Shown one piece after another: positions 55,897 to 64,000 of a DNA stretch of 64,000 nucleotides. The notes below the pieces were generated by a model. The model was given only the letters and a program-made list of their open reading frames with translations. It searched no databases and had not been told where the DNA came from. The stretch comes from Novosphingobium chloroacetimidivorans (GTDB lineage Bacteria > Pseudomonadota > Alphaproteobacteria > Sphingomonadales > Sphingomonadaceae). The translations under genes and the position numbers were made by a program. The DNA lies in the NCBI RefSeq assembly GCF_014204535.1, contig NZ_JACHLR010000008.1, positions 62,001-126,000 of the forward strand. Direction: 5' to 3'. Position 1 is the stretch's first letter; every line of letters starts with the position of its first letter.

Positions 55897-56177
55897 CGAC
55901 CGCGCGGACTTAACGATGGCGTGCAAGCCCCGTCAAGCACGTCTGTTCCTTAGGCCAACCTTTCCCGTCGCTTGACCAATTTATCGGGGGTGATATGCGT
56001 CACCCTAGCGCTGAGGAGCGTTCCGAGTTGCAGTTCAGATAGAGTTCACGCGATCGTGGGCATTTGTCGCCCCTCGGAAATCGAGGTTTTTTGGTCGGGC
56101 AGGGCGCCTTGACTGGCATGATCAGCCTCGGCTGCGACGCTGTTTGTACCCATGTACTCAATGGAAAGAAGACAGAG

Positions 56178-56507
56178 ATGAAGATCCGCAAGAATGCCGC
56201 TTTCGCCGTACTCGGCGCGATGCTCGTCACGATCACGGCAAGCCCCGTCTTGGCTGAAACCGCCAAGTCCGCCGCGACTGCGGCTGCAAAGTACAACACC
56301 ACCGATACGACGATCGGCGCTCTGATGGACGATCCCGCCAGCAAGGCCGTGCTCGTCAAGCATGTGCCCGGCATGGCGAACAATCCACAGATGGACATGG
56401 CTCGCTCGATGACGCTTCGGCAAGTGCAGGGCTACGCCAGCGACATGCTGACCGACGACGTTCTGGCGGCGATCGACAAGGATCTGGCGGCGCTCCCCGC
56501 CAAGTGA
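56178..56507 (+). CDS. Small exported protein homologous to the C-terminal module of the P450 at 19127
   Basis: The ATG at 56178 (GAAAGAAGACAGAG upstream) gives 109 residues with a signal peptide cleaved after VLA at about residue 26. The mature part is a single small helical module: IGALMDDPASKAVLVKHVPG, MTLRQVQ, and LTDDVLAAIDKDLAAL. About 30 of 65 positions equal those of the P450 tail in an ungapped alignment. I know no function for this module. It lies divergent from GH3, across a 308-base gap that holds the operator candidate, and convergent with uxuB. Confidence 0.85.
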   Translation: MKIRKNAAFAVLGAMLVTITASPVLAETAKSAATAAAKYNTTDTTIGALMDDPASKAVLVKHVPGMANNPQMDMARSMTLRQVQGYASDMLTDDVLAAIDKDLAALPAK

Positions 56508-56545
56508 CGGGCAAGCGGCCTCGGTTCTTCAGGGCCGGGGCGCCG

Positions 56546-57982
56546 CTACTTATCCGATGCCTGATTGAGCGACGTCAAGTGAGGGCTAAGGCTGCCCGGA
56601 TGCGTCAGGCTTTTAGCCGCGATGCTCCGCTCGATCTCGCCACAGTCATACGCATCGGGCGTCCACTCGGATGCCAGCACGCCCGATCGTCCGAATACCG
56701 CGCCAACAATCCCAGACATTCCTGCCTCGCTCCAGAGCCGGGCGAGCGTCCCGGCCAGCGGATCGTCGACTGGTCCATTGTCCCCGCGCACGTGGCTTAG
56801 CCAGGCGCCGAGGGCGGTCAGGATGGCGGGGCACCTGCGACCTTCTACCGATGCAGCCGCCAACGTCTCCAGCCAACGCTGGGGTATCTTCTGGCTGCCA
56901 TCCATCGCGATCTGCGCAAGACGATGGTTCAGTGCCGAGTTGGCGAAGCGCAGGAGCAGTGAGTCGGCATAGCCGCTCAGGTCTTGCCCAGGCGCGGCTG
57001 CCACGGTCGGTGCGGCCTCCCGGCGCATCAGTTCCTCCACCAGCGGACGAATGGCAGGATCGCCGATCGCCTCGTGGACGAACGTGTGTCCGCGACGCAG
57101 GCCCAGGTAGGCGAGCGCGGAGTGCGCGCCGTTGAGCAACCGCAGCTTCGCGCTTTCATATGGGGCCACGTCTGCCACCATCTGAGCGCCGACCACGTCC
57201 CAGCGTGGCCGTCCGGCTGCAAAGCGATCCTCGACAACCCACTGCGTGAAGGGTTCGGTGAACACCGCCGCTTCGTCGCTCACTCCGATGCGGGCTGCGA
57301 GCGCGGCGCGGTCATCGGCGGTCGTCGCCGGGACGATGCGGTCGACCATGGTCGAAGGGCAAGTGCAGGCGTCCTCGAACCACTGCAGCAGTTCGGGGCG
57401 TTCCTGAGCGAGATATTCGGTCATCAGCTGCTGCAGCTGCAGGCCGTTCGCCGCCAGGTTGTCACAGCTCATCAGCGTGAGGCCGGGCTGACCAGCGTTG
57501 CGCCGGCGCTCGAGAGCTTCGGCCACGAGCGGGTAGAAGCCGCCAGCCGCAAGATCGAAGTCCAGCCTGCCATCCGCTTTCCGGGCGTATCCCTTCTCGG
57601 TCACGGTGAGGCTGACGATCCGCGTCCCGGGCGCGGCGAGTGCAGCGAAGACGTCCTCCCGTTGCCGGGGCGCGACGAGCACGTTGCGTATGGACCCGAT
57701 CACGCGGTTGCGCTCGCCTGCGCCGTCGCGTTCGGTGACCGTGAACAGCCCATTCTGCGGGTTCATCTGATCGGCAACGTCGCCCGAGCGTAGCGAAACG
57801 CCGGTAATCGCCCAATCGCAATCGCCGCGGTCTAGCGCCAGATCGGTATACCAGGCCTGATGGGCGCGATGGAACGCGCCGATTCCGAGGTGCACGATAC
57901 CGACCGCCTGCGCATCGCGGTCATAGGCAAACCGTTCGGCGCTGCCTGCCAGAATGCTCAAAGTTTCGGAACTCAGCCTCAC
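56546..57982 (-). CDS. uxuB: D-mannonate oxidoreductase / fructuronate reductase (UxuB)
   Basis: The GTG at 57982 overlaps the uxaC stop by 4 bases (GTGA), giving 478 residues. Polyol-type dehydrogenase marks are IVHLGIGAFHRAHQAWYTD near the start, VSLTVTEKGY, MSCDNLAANG, and LLNGAHSALAYLG in the catalytic domain. It reduces D-fructuronate to D-mannonate with NADH. It follows uxaC and precedes ManD action in the glucuronate route. Confidence 0.94.
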   Translation of the reverse strand: MRLSSETLSILAGSAERFAYDRDAQAVGIVHLGIGAFHRAHQAWYTDLALDRGDCDWAITGVSLRSGDVADQMNPQNGLFTVTERDGAGERNRVIGSIRNVLVAPRQREDVFAALAAPGTRIVSLTVTEKGYARKADGRLDFDLAAGGFYPLVAEALERRRNAGQPGLTLMSCDNLAANGLQLQQLMTEYLAQERPELLQWFEDACTCPSTMVDRIVPATTADDRAALAARIGVSDEAAVFTEPFTQWVVEDRFAAGRPRWDVVGAQMVADVAPYESAKLRLLNGAHSALAYLGLRRGHTFVHEAIGDPAIRPLVEELMRREAAPTVAAAPGQDLSGYADSLLLRFANSALNHRLAQIAMDGSQKIPQRWLETLAAASVEGRRCPAILTALGAWLSHVRGDNGPVDDPLAGTLARLWSEAGMSGIVGAVFGRSGVLASEWTPDAYDCGEIERSIAAKSLTHPGSLSPHLTSLNQASDK

Positions 57983-59379
57983 AGTCGATAGGCTTTCTTT
58001 GCGAGGTCGTAGGACAGCGCCGTGGCGAGCTCTGCCGCTTCCCAATCCTCGATCCGATGCTCCATCACCAGTTCGGCAAGGAACCCACAGTCGATCCGCC
58101 GCGCGACATCGTGGCGAGCAGGGATAGACAGAAAGGCGCGCGTATCGTCGTTGAAGCCCACCGTGTTGTAGAAGCCCGCAGTCTCGGTGGTCATCCGGCG
58201 GAACCGGCGCATGCCCTCCGGACTGTCATGGAACCACCAGGCCGGGCCCAGCTTCAGGCATGGGTAATGCCCGGCAAGGGGCGCCAGTTCGCGCGCGTAT
58301 GTGCTCTCGTCCAAGGTGAACAGGATGATCGACAAGTCGCGCTCGTTCCCGAAGCGTGCGAGCAGAGGCTGCAGGGCAGTCACGTACTCGGTGCGAACCG
58401 GTATGTCGGCGCCCTTGTCGCGACCAAGGCGCGCGAACAGCTCACGATTGTGGTTGCGGTAGCTGCCGGGATGGATCTGCATCACGAGCCCGTCGTCCAG
58501 GCTCATCGCCGCCATCTCGGTCAGCATCTGGGCGCGGAAGAGCTCGGCATCCTGGGGCGATACCTCGTCCGCCAGAACGCGGGAGAACAACGCGCGTGCC
58601 TCGTCCACCGGCAGATCGGCGGTACGTGCGGTGGGATGGCCATGATCGGTGCTGGTGGCGCCCATCTGCGCGAAGAAGGCTCGCCGCTGGCGGTGCGCGG
58701 CAAGGTAGCCTGACCAGGTGTGGCAATCCTCGTCCGTCAGTCCGGCCAAGCGGTCCAGGTTGTCGCGAAAGCCTTCGAACTCCGGATCTATGACGGGATC
58801 GGGGCGATAAGCGGTGATGACGCGGCCGCTCCAACCGCTCTGGCGGATCGTGTTATGATGCTCCAGCGTATCGACCGGGCTCTCGGTGGTGGCAATCACA
58901 TCAATGTTGAAGCGCTCGAACAGCGTGCGCGGCCTGAACGCCTCGGTCGCGAGCGCATCGGTGATGGTGTCGTAGTAAAGGTCCGCCGTTTCGTCGCTCA
59001 GGCGCACCTTCATGCCGAAGACCTCCGCGAAGACCCAGTCGAGCCACATGCGCGAAGGCGTGCCGCGGAACAGGTGATAGTTCTGCGCCAGGATCCGCCA
59101 CGATCGCCGCGGGTCCGCGCCGCTCCCGCCGATGCCCAGGTCCTCCAGCTGCACGCCTTGCGAGTACAGCATCCGGAACAGATAGTGGTCGGGCCGCAAC
59201 AGCAGCGCGGTCGCATCCTGGAAGAGGTCGTTCGATGCGAACCAGGCCGGATCGGTATGCCCGTGGGGGCTGATGATCGGCAGGTCAGCTACGGTTGCGT
59301 AAAGCTGGCGGGCCAAGGCACGGGTCGGCCCGTCGGCCGGCAACAGCCGGTCGGGATGCAGTTCAAGTGCTGTCGTCAT
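57979..59379 (-). CDS. uxaC: Glucuronate isomerase (UxaC)
   Basis: The 466-residue enzyme has the UxaC start LPIISPHGHTDPAWFA, then FRGTPSRMWLDWVFAEVFG and IATTESPVDTLEHH, all family hallmarks. It converts D-glucuronate to D-fructuronate (and galacturonate to tagaturonate). The gene starts 4 bases after the stop of the GntR regulator, so regulator, uxaC and uxuB form one leftward operon. Confidence 0.97.
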   Translation of the reverse strand: MTTALELHPDRLLPADGPTRALARQLYATVADLPIISPHGHTDPAWFASNDLFQDATALLLRPDHYLFRMLYSQGVQLEDLGIGGSGADPRRSWRILAQNYHLFRGTPSRMWLDWVFAEVFGMKVRLSDETADLYYDTITDALATEAFRPRTLFERFNIDVIATTESPVDTLEHHNTIRQSGWSGRVITAYRPDPVIDPEFEGFRDNLDRLAGLTDEDCHTWSGYLAAHRQRRAFFAQMGATSTDHGHPTARTADLPVDEARALFSRVLADEVSPQDAELFRAQMLTEMAAMSLDDGLVMQIHPGSYRNHNRELFARLGRDKGADIPVRTEYVTALQPLLARFGNERDLSIILFTLDESTYARELAPLAGHYPCLKLGPAWWFHDSPEGMRRFRRMTTETAGFYNTVGFNDDTRAFLSIPARHDVARRIDCGFLAELVMEHRIEDWEAAELATALSYDLAKKAYRL

Positions 59380-59383
59380 GATC

Positions 59384-60121
59384 TCAGCCCGTCGCTCTCA
59401 TATACCGTGATCGCTTTGCCTGCACTTCGGCGCGCGCGGCCTTGAGCGCGCGCTCCTCAGTGGCGAACAGCAGGCTTTCGAGAACGGCGGACAAGTGGTT
59501 GCGCATGGCCGCCCTCGCGGCGGCAGGATCGCGCTGGCGCAGTGCCTCAAGGACCGCAGTGTGCTCGTCCACGACGGGCTTCACGTTCGCGGTGCGGGCT
59601 TTCTCGTGCAGCAGAGCCGCTTCTGGCGAGTTGTGGCGCAAGTACCAGAGCCGCTCGATTGTCTCGTAGACCGCCTGGTTGCGGGTTGCCCGACCGATCG
59701 CCAGGTGAAAGGCATGGTCGGCCTTGTCGGTACCTCCCGGATCCTGGTTCTCGCGAGCGATCTCCGCGACCAGCGCCTCGATCTCGGCAATCTCCTCGTC
59801 GGTAATCTGCGCCGCTGCCAGGGCAGCCGCCTCGCTCTCGAACAGGAAACGCGCCTCCGTCAGTTCGAAGGCCGATACGTCGAAGCCGGTGGCCGGCTCA
59901 TGATCCGGCAGACGCACGACGTACGTGCCCGATCCCAGACGTACCTCGACAAGCCCGCGCACTTCGAGCGCGATGGTCGCCTCGCGCACCGTTGGGCGAC
60001 TGACACCGTAGGCGAGCGCCAGCTCGCGCTCGGCGGGCAGGCGCGAGCCGACGGGGTACTGTCCGCTCGCGAGCTCATCCACCAGCTTGCGCGCCAGGTC
60101 CTGATACAGGCGCTCGCTCAT
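59384..60121 (-). CDS. GntR-family (FadR/FCD) regulator of hexuronate use, UxuR-like
   Basis: The 245-residue product has a winged helix-turn-helix ([42 protein letters not shown]) and an FCD domain with metal-ligand candidates in [15 protein letters not shown] and [16 protein letters not shown]. It is first in the operon with uxaC and uxuB and diverges from manD. The palindrome TGGCCTGACCA in the gap, repeated before GH3 and partly before the receptor at 50138, is its likely site. Confidence 0.93.
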   Translation of the reverse strand: MSERLYQDLARKLVDELASGQYPVGSRLPAERELALAYGVSRPTVREATIALEVRGLVEVRLGSGTYVVRLPDHEPATGFDVSAFELTEARFLFESEAAALAAAQITDEEIAEIEALVAEIARENQDPGGTDKADHAFHLAIGRATRNQAVYETIERLWYLRHNSPEAALLHEKARTANVKPVVDEHTAVLEALRQRDPAAARAAMRNHLSAVLESLLFATEERALKAARAEVQAKRSRYMRATG

Positions 60122-60158
60122 TGTCTCAAAACTCCCGCAGATGAAGGCTTGCCTTTAA

Positions 60159-60174
60159 CTGGCCTGACCAATAA
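60159..60174. promoter_or_regulatory. Candidate GntR (UxuR-like) operator between gntR and manD
   Basis: CTGGCCTGACCAATAA lies in the 126-base gap between the divergent gntR and manD genes. The palindromic core TGGCCTGACCA is repeated exactly at 55885-55895. A second near half-site, GCTGACCGGT, follows 1 base later. Confidence 0.6.
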
Positions 60175-60247
60175 GCTGACCGGTAGATGGCAGCCGTCAC
60201 GATGGCCGTCAATACATGGCGATCCAGCTGAGGGAAAACACAATAAG

Positions 60248-61456
60248 ATGAAGATCGAGCGGGCGAGGGTCATCGTCACGTGCCCAGGGCGCAATTTCGT
60301 CACGCTGAAAATCGAGACGGACCAGGGCGTTTACGGGATCGGCGATGCGACGCTGAACGGCCGTGAACTTGCGGTTGTCTCGTACCTCGAAGAGCATGTC
60401 ATTCCGTGCCTGATCGGCAGCGATCCGCGACGGATCGAGGACATCTGGCAGTTCCTCTATCGTGGTGCTTACTGGCGCCGCGGGCCCGTGACCATGCGGG
60501 CGATCGCGGCGGTCGACGTCGCGCTGTGGGACATCAAGGCCAAGATGGCGGGCATGCCGCTGTACCAGCTGCTCGGCGGCCGCAGCCGCGATGGCGTCAT
60601 GGTCTACGGTCACGCCAGCGGCGAGGACATCGAGGCCACGGTCGATGCGGTGGGGCACTACATCGACATGGGCTACAAGGCCATTCGCGCGCAGACCGGC
60701 GTTCCAGGCGTGAAGGATGCCTATGGCGTCGGACGCGGCAAGCTCTACTATGAGCCGGCGGACGCGGCGCTGCCCTCCGTCACGGGTTGGGACACGAGCA
60801 AGGCCCTCAACTACGTTCCCAAGCTCTTCGCCAAGCTGCGCGACACTTACGGGTTCGACCATCACCTTCTGCACGACGGCCATCACCGGTATACCCCGAT
60901 CGAGGCGGCTACCCTCGGCAAGCGGCTGGAGCCTTTCCAGCTGTTCTGGCTGGAGGACTGCACCCCGGCGGAGAACCAGGAGGCGTTCCGCCTCGTGCGC
61001 CAGCACACCACGACGCCGCTGGCTGTGGGTGAGATCTTCAACACGATCTGGGACGCCAAGGACCTGATCGAGAACCAGCTGATCGACTACATCCGCGCAA
61101 CGATCGTCGGGGCCGGCGGGGTGACGCACTTGCGCCGTATCGCCGACCTTGCCAGCCTCTATCAGGTCCGCACCGGCTGCCACGGCGCCACAGACTTGTC
61201 GCCGGTGACCATGGGTACCGCGCTGCACTTTGACACCTGGGTGCCGAACTTCGGCGTGCAGGAATACATGCGCCACTCCGAGGAGACCGATGCGGTCTTC
61301 CCGCACGATTATCACTTCGCCGATGGTCTCCTGTACTGCGGCGAGACACCGGGGCACGGCGTGGACATCGACGAGGACCTTGCCGCCAAGTACCCCTACA
61401 AGCGCGCCTACCTGCCCGTTGCACGGCTGGAAGACGGCACGATGTGGAACTGGTGA
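60248..61456 (+). CDS. manD: D-mannonate dehydratase ManD (enolase superfamily)
   Basis: The ATG at 60248 gives 402 residues. The catalytic set of the characterised Novosphingobium ManD is present at the same numbering: Tyr159, Asp210, His212 (in [11 protein letters not shown]), Glu236 (WLEDCTP) and Glu262 (AVGEIF). It dehydrates D-mannonate to 2-keto-3-deoxygluconate. The conserved N-terminus ([20 protein letters not shown]) and the C-terminus ([13 protein letters not shown]) make this a secure ManD. It replaces UxuA and is followed at 12 bases by kdgK. Confidence 0.98.
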   Translation: MKIERARVIVTCPGRNFVTLKIETDQGVYGIGDATLNGRELAVVSYLEEHVIPCLIGSDPRRIEDIWQFLYRGAYWRRGPVTMRAIAAVDVALWDIKAKMAGMPLYQLLGGRSRDGVMVYGHASGEDIEATVDAVGHYIDMGYKAIRAQTGVPGVKDAYGVGRGKLYYEPADAALPSVTGWDTSKALNYVPKLFAKLRDTYGFDHHLLHDGHHRYTPIEAATLGKRLEPFQLFWLEDCTPAENQEAFRLVRQHTTTPLAVGEIFNTIWDAKDLIENQLIDYIRATIVGAGGVTHLRRIADLASLYQVRTGCHGATDLSPVTMGTALHFDTWVPNFGVQEYMRHSEETDAVFPHDYHFADGLLYCGETPGHGVDIDEDLAAKYPYKRAYLPVARLEDGTMWNW

Positions 61457-61468
61457 GGCGGCCGCGAG

Positions 61469-62377
61469 ATGGTCGGTAAGCGCATCACCATCGTAGGTGA
61501 GGGCATGCTCGAGCTCGCGCCGCGGGCTCGAGGCGGTTGGGACCTCGGCCACGGCGGGGATACGCTGAATTCCGCCATCCACCTGGCGAGGCTCGGCGGC
61601 GACGTGGCGTTTGCCAGCGCGCTCGGCACCGATGCGTTCAGTGCTCGCTTGCGTGCCGGTTGGGAGGCCGAGGGCCTGGATTGCTCGCTGTTGCTCAGCG
61701 ATCCAACCCGTGAGCCAGGGCTTTACGCGATCCAGGTCGACGAAGCCGGTGAACGCAGCTTTGCCTACTGGCGAGGACAGAGTGCCGCGCGCCGCCTGTT
61801 CGAGCTGCCGGAGAGTGGCCGGTTGGCGGCGGCTGCGGCGCGCAGCGACCTGCTGTACTTCTCGCTCATCACGCTCGCGATCCTGCCGGAGAGTGGTCGC
61901 CGGATGCTGCTCGACATTGCAAGCCAGGTTCGTGCGGCAGGAGGGCGCGTCGCGTTCGACGGCAACTATCGGCCGCGGCTGTGGGCTTCGCGCGAGGAGG
62001 CCATGGCAACGCGCGACGAGGCCATCGCCCACGCGGACATCGGCCTACCCACTTACGACGACGAAGCGCAGCTTTCGGGCGAGCGTGACGCGGACGCAGT
62101 GGCGGCGCATTGGTCGGGTCTGGGATGCGGCGAGGTCGTCGTGAAGCAAGGTGGCGACGGCTGCCGCTTGCCCGACGGATCGTGGTCGGTCCCACCCAAG
62201 GTGCTGGCACCTGTCGACACGAGTGGTGCGGGCGACGCGTTCAATGCTGCCTACCTCCAGGCTCGTCTGGATGGCTCCAGCCCGGATGTGGCGGCTGAGC
62301 AGGGGCATCGGCTTGCCGGATGGGTCATCACCCGCTTCGGCGCCATCCCTCCCCGGGACGACGAAGCTCCCTACTGA
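61469..62377 (+). CDS. kdgK: 2-keto-3-deoxygluconate kinase (KdgK, PfkB family)
   Basis: The 302-residue kinase has the PfkB start GEGMLELAPR with GGDTLNSAIHLARLGG, a middle GNYRPRLW, and the ATP and catalytic motif DTSGAGDAFNAAYL. It phosphorylates KDG to KDPG, completing glucuronate to KDPG. It shares an operon with manD. The KDPG aldolase may be DgoA at 41109 or a gene elsewhere. Confidence 0.95.
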   Translation: MVGKRITIVGEGMLELAPRARGGWDLGHGGDTLNSAIHLARLGGDVAFASALGTDAFSARLRAGWEAEGLDCSLLLSDPTREPGLYAIQVDEAGERSFAYWRGQSAARRLFELPESGRLAAAAARSDLLYFSLITLAILPESGRRMLLDIASQVRAAGGRVAFDGNYRPRLWASREEAMATRDEAIAHADIGLPTYDDEAQLSGERDADAVAAHWSGLGCGEVVVKQGGDGCRLPDGSWSVPPKVLAPVDTSGAGDAFNAAYLQARLDGSSPDVAAEQGHRLAGWVITRFGAIPPRDDEAPY

Positions 62378-62416
62378 CGCACGCGCGATCAGGCAGGAAG
62401 CCGTCGTCGCGCCGGC

Positions 62417-63940
62417 TCAGTCGAACTCGACCAGCGCCAAGCCTTCAGGAGGCAGCACGAGGCTCAAGGTCGACTGGCGGCTCAGCCTCAGGCGTTCCGA
62501 GACGGGTTGCGAGGCGCGGCGCAATGCCGCGATCTGATCCGGCTTGGGATACTGCGGCGATCCCATCGCGCGCCATGCCGGCAGGGGCGAGCCGCGCTCC
62601 CAATCGACATAGCTGACAGTGACGGGCTTGCCGGCGCTGACGCCGCTGAAGGTGAGATCAATGGTCTTGGTCTCGCCCCGTACGTTGCGGTCCGCCGTCA
62701 TCCCCGGGATGCCGCCGGGCTGGGCGACCTCGGCAAGGTTCCATACCAGCACCGATGTCTTGCCCTGGGCCGTTCGCGACGCGAGCGCGGGGCCCTTGGC
62801 GGCGAGGCGCTGCATGCCAAGTCGGTGCAGCAGTCGATAGGTGTTGAAGGACGGGCGCGCGATGCCGCTGATCATCATCGGCCACCCCATGCTGCCTTCC
62901 TTGAGCATGTAGTTGTCGACGCCTAGCTCTTCGTACATGCCGCTCAGCGTCCATTGTGACAGGCCTGCGCAGTGTTGCATCGTATTGGCGATCGTATGCA
63001 CGATCATGGCCGGGCTGTCGGAAGACCACTCGGACAGCCAGAGCGGCTTGTTCGCCAAAGGACCGCTGTCGATGAGCCGGCGGGCCTGGGCGATGGCATC
63101 GGGGATGACGTCGTTGATCGAACGCGTGGGGCCGTCGCCGAAGACCTCCTTCTGGTTGTCGCCCGCGTAGACGTGGGTGGCGACGAAATCGACCGGCACA
63201 TTGTTGGCCGAGGACCAGGCGGCGAAGTCGCCCAGCCAGGCCGTCTTCGACGTCGCTGGCCCGCCGACCTTCAGGCGCGGATCGACCGACTTGATCGCTG
63301 TCGCCGCCGCCTTGTACATATCAAAGTAGCGCTGTTTGTCGCCGCTCCAGAAGAAGGCGAGATTGGGCTCGTTCCACACCTCGAACGGCCACTCGCGAAC
63401 GGCCTCGATGCCATAGCGATCGACGAGCGCGGCGGTGAAGCCTTTGATGAACGCGCCGTATTCGACATCGGACTTCGGTGGCGTGATGTTGGCGTTATAG
63501 AAGCCGAAGGTGCGGGTGCCCGATGCGAGGCGCGAGGGCATGAATCCGAGTTCGATGAATGGCGCGACCTTGTTGGCGATCAGGCCATCGTAGACGCGGA
63601 ACAGGTTGAGCCAGTTGGGGCCGGTGTCCTTGCGCTGCATCGCCATGATGTCGCGACCGAAGACGCCGAGCTCGTCGTTGAAGATGCCGTGGAAGCGCAC
63701 GCGCTTGAAGCCGGCTTCGGCGACGCCCCGGCGCAAGTCGTCGCGCCACTCTTCGCGCAGTGTGATCGCCGCGCGGTCCGATCCGACGCATTCTTCCCAG
63801 ACGTGGGGAAGATCTCCGATCCGCTCGCGTGTGTTGACCTCAACGGCAACGCGGGCCATCGTCGCGGCGGAGGCGCCTCGCGCCGAAGCCAAGGCCGCAC
63901 CCGCCGCGGTCGTGGCAAGAAAAGTCCGACGATCAAACAT
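62417..63940 (-). CDS. Glycoside hydrolase family 39 beta-xylosidase, exported by Tat
   Basis: The 507-residue protein begins MFDRRTFLATTAAGAAL, a Tat-type signal (RR, hydrophobic run). The GH39 barrel contains the acid/base glutamate motif VWNEPNLAFFW and the nucleophile motif LWLSEWSSD; the C-terminal part is a beta-sandwich ending in GLALVEFD. It should remove terminal beta-D-xylose in the periplasm; alpha-L-iduronidase activity is also known in this family. It converges with kdgK and starts overlapping the preceding gene. Confidence 0.93.
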   Translation of the reverse strand: MFDRRTFLATTAAGAALASARGASAATMARVAVEVNTRERIGDLPHVWEECVGSDRAAITLREEWRDDLRRGVAEAGFKRVRFHGIFNDELGVFGRDIMAMQRKDTGPNWLNLFRVYDGLIANKVAPFIELGFMPSRLASGTRTFGFYNANITPPKSDVEYGAFIKGFTAALVDRYGIEAVREWPFEVWNEPNLAFFWSGDKQRYFDMYKAAATAIKSVDPRLKVGGPATSKTAWLGDFAAWSSANNVPVDFVATHVYAGDNQKEVFGDGPTRSINDVIPDAIAQARRLIDSGPLANKPLWLSEWSSDSPAMIVHTIANTMQHCAGLSQWTLSGMYEELGVDNYMLKEGSMGWPMMISGIARPSFNTYRLLHRLGMQRLAAKGPALASRTAQGKTSVLVWNLAEVAQPGGIPGMTADRNVRGETKTIDLTFSGVSAGKPVTVSYVDWERGSPLPAWRAMGSPQYPKPDQIAALRRASQPVSERLRLSRQSTLSLVLPPEGLALVEFD

Positions 63941-64000
63941 GCTTTGGCTCCTTGGAGCTGCGTTGGACGAGAAGCGACCAGAGGGCCGCCGCCGCGATGA
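63933..64000 (-). CDS. C-terminal end of an unidentified gene, probably a membrane protein
   Basis: The reverse strand from the window edge reads IAAAALWSLLVQRSSKEPKHV and then a stop at 63935-63933 that overlaps the GH39 start. The hydrophobic run followed by a charged tail looks like the end of a transporter. Only 21 residues are visible, so neither family nor function can be given. Confidence 0.4.
   Translation of the reverse strand, partial: IAAAALWSLLVQRSSKEPKHV

Overview
The window reads as a chromosomal segment of a GC-rich alphaproteobacterium of the Sphingomonadales, most likely Novosphingobium or a close relative. The reasons are the mannonate dehydratase at 60248, which matches from memory the characterised N. 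aromaticivorans ManD in length, active-site numbering and most of its sequence, the large TonB-dependent receptors with sphingomonad-style plug starts, the many short-chain dehydrogenases and P450s, and the P. stutzeri-type rhamnose isomerase. No rRNA, tRNA, CRISPR array or insertion sequence was seen.

Region 1 (1-14288) is a non-flagellar type III secretion system (T3SS). A minus-strand arm holds sctU, a FliO-like gene, an sctQ split into two genes, and sctR, which is cut by the window edge. A tightly overlapping plus-strand arm holds a lytic transglycosylase, then sctV, sctC, sctD, a candidate needle gene sctF, sctI, sctJ, a candidate sctK, sctL, sctN, sctO and sctP. Translocators, effectors and a T3SS regulator are not in the window.

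Region 2 (14.6-31.5 kb) is catabolic and its substrate is unknown. It has a TetR gene divergent from an SDR / DapB-like / SDR operon, a second TetR, a P450 with an unusual C-terminal extension, a divergent family III CoA-transferase, and a six-gene minus-strand operon (aldehyde dehydrogenase, CMD-family protein, HIBADH-like oxidoreductase, two SDRs, esterase) facing a GntR-type regulator. A TonB-dependent receptor follows. A palindrome at 15439-15461 recurs partly at 20688-20710, which may tie two of these units to one TetR.

Region 3 (31.9-41.7 kb) is an L-rhamnose locus in two divergent arms: kinase, LldD-type lactate dehydrogenase, MFS permease and DeoR regulator on the minus strand; RhaD-dehydrogenase fusion, rhamnose isomerase, DgoK and DgoA on the plus strand. 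Together they would take L-rhamnose to DHAP plus L-lactaldehyde, then L-lactate, then pyruvate.

Region 4 (41.8-45.7 kb) is a second P450 unit: VOC protein, SDR, [2Fe-2S] ferredoxin, P450 and a divergent TetR. Its SDR is a paralogue of the one at 17443.

Region 5 (45.7-64 kb) is for glycan and hexuronate use: a GH106 alpha-L-rhamnosidase, a TonB receptor, a GH3 beta-glucosidase, a small exported protein, UxuB, UxaC, a GntR regulator, ManD, KdgK, a GH39 beta-xylosidase and the tail of one more gene. A TGGYNNGRCCA-like palindrome before the receptor, before GH3 and between gntR and manD suggests one regulon. The small exported protein at 56178 is homologous to the C-terminal extension of the P450 at 19127, the least expected link in the window.
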